From NCBI GenBank assembly GCA_025362615.1, contig JANYFQ010000190.1, positions 1 through 6,622 on the forward strand: a stretch of DNA of 6,622 bases. Reading direction: 5' to 3'. The notes beneath the pieces are model-generated. The model searched no databases. It was not told the origin of the DNA and was given only the letters and a program-made list of their open reading frames with translations. This DNA is from Hymenobacter sp. GTDB lineage: Bacteria > Bacteroidota > Bacteroidia > Cytophagales > Hymenobacteraceae. Positions 6,564-6,622 of the stretch are shown here, one piece after another (position 1 is the stretch's first letter; the number at the start of each line of letters is the position of its first letter). A program made the translations under genes and the position numbers.

Positions 6564-6622
6564 CCAGCACTACCGCTACCTGGGCGGCAGCTTTACGCAT
6601 TCCACTTCACCCCCCATCCCAC

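Noticed and set aside
6414..6600. Small - strand open frames over the 3' spacer
   Set aside because: They translate the heptad tract into repeated TSH/TPH-like words and run antisense into the regulator; no plausible start region or domain.
1..6622. tRNA, rRNA, insertion sequence or phage attachment site
   Set aside because: No cloverleaf, rRNA core sequence, transposase motif or terminal inverted repeats flanked by target duplications were seen on either strand by eye.

Overview
The window looks like chromosomal DNA from a GC-rich member of the Bacteroidota, most likely a Hymenobacter-type Cytophagales bacterium. Three observations support this: a surface protein ending in a type IX secretion (T9SS) sorting domain, a TPR-containing sensor kinase of the kind common in this phylum, and promoter boxes matching the Bacteroidota consensus TAnnTTTG, one of them with a well-spaced upstream TTG. 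The genus is an inference from style and base composition; no search was run.

Layout: all three genes lie on the + strand. Positions 1-3426 are the 3' part of a very large secreted mosaic protein built of beta-sandwich modules (HYDIN/choice-of-anchor-D-like, IPT/TIG, cadherin-like, two HYR-like copies, a second IPT/TIG). A beta-rich passenger region and a T9SS type A C-terminal domain follow. Its start lies before the window. A strong hairpin (3452-3487) probably terminates it. After a 210-base spacer come a membrane sensor histidine kinase with a predicted periplasmic TPR domain (3637-5607) and, 38 bases later, a response regulator with a receiver domain and a LytTR DNA-binding domain (5646-6413). 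The final 209 bases are non-coding. They hold a degenerate heptanucleotide repeat tract and, near the right edge, a good promoter pointing at a gene outside the window.

How they work together: the kinase and regulator very probably form a cognate two-component system. The periplasmic TPR domain would sense an unknown signal or protein partner, His427 would autophosphorylate, and Asp55 of the regulator would receive the phosphate and control LytTR-dependent promoters. The surface protein is transcriptionally separate by all visible signs; a regulatory link to the two-component system is possible but not shown.

Nothing here amounts to a new type of biological system. The points most worth a second look are the probable leaderless start of the kinase gene, the atypical alanine-rich ATP lid of the kinase, the heptad repeat tract that begins at the regulator's stop codon, and the pairing of a HisKA-type TPR kinase with a LytTR regulator.
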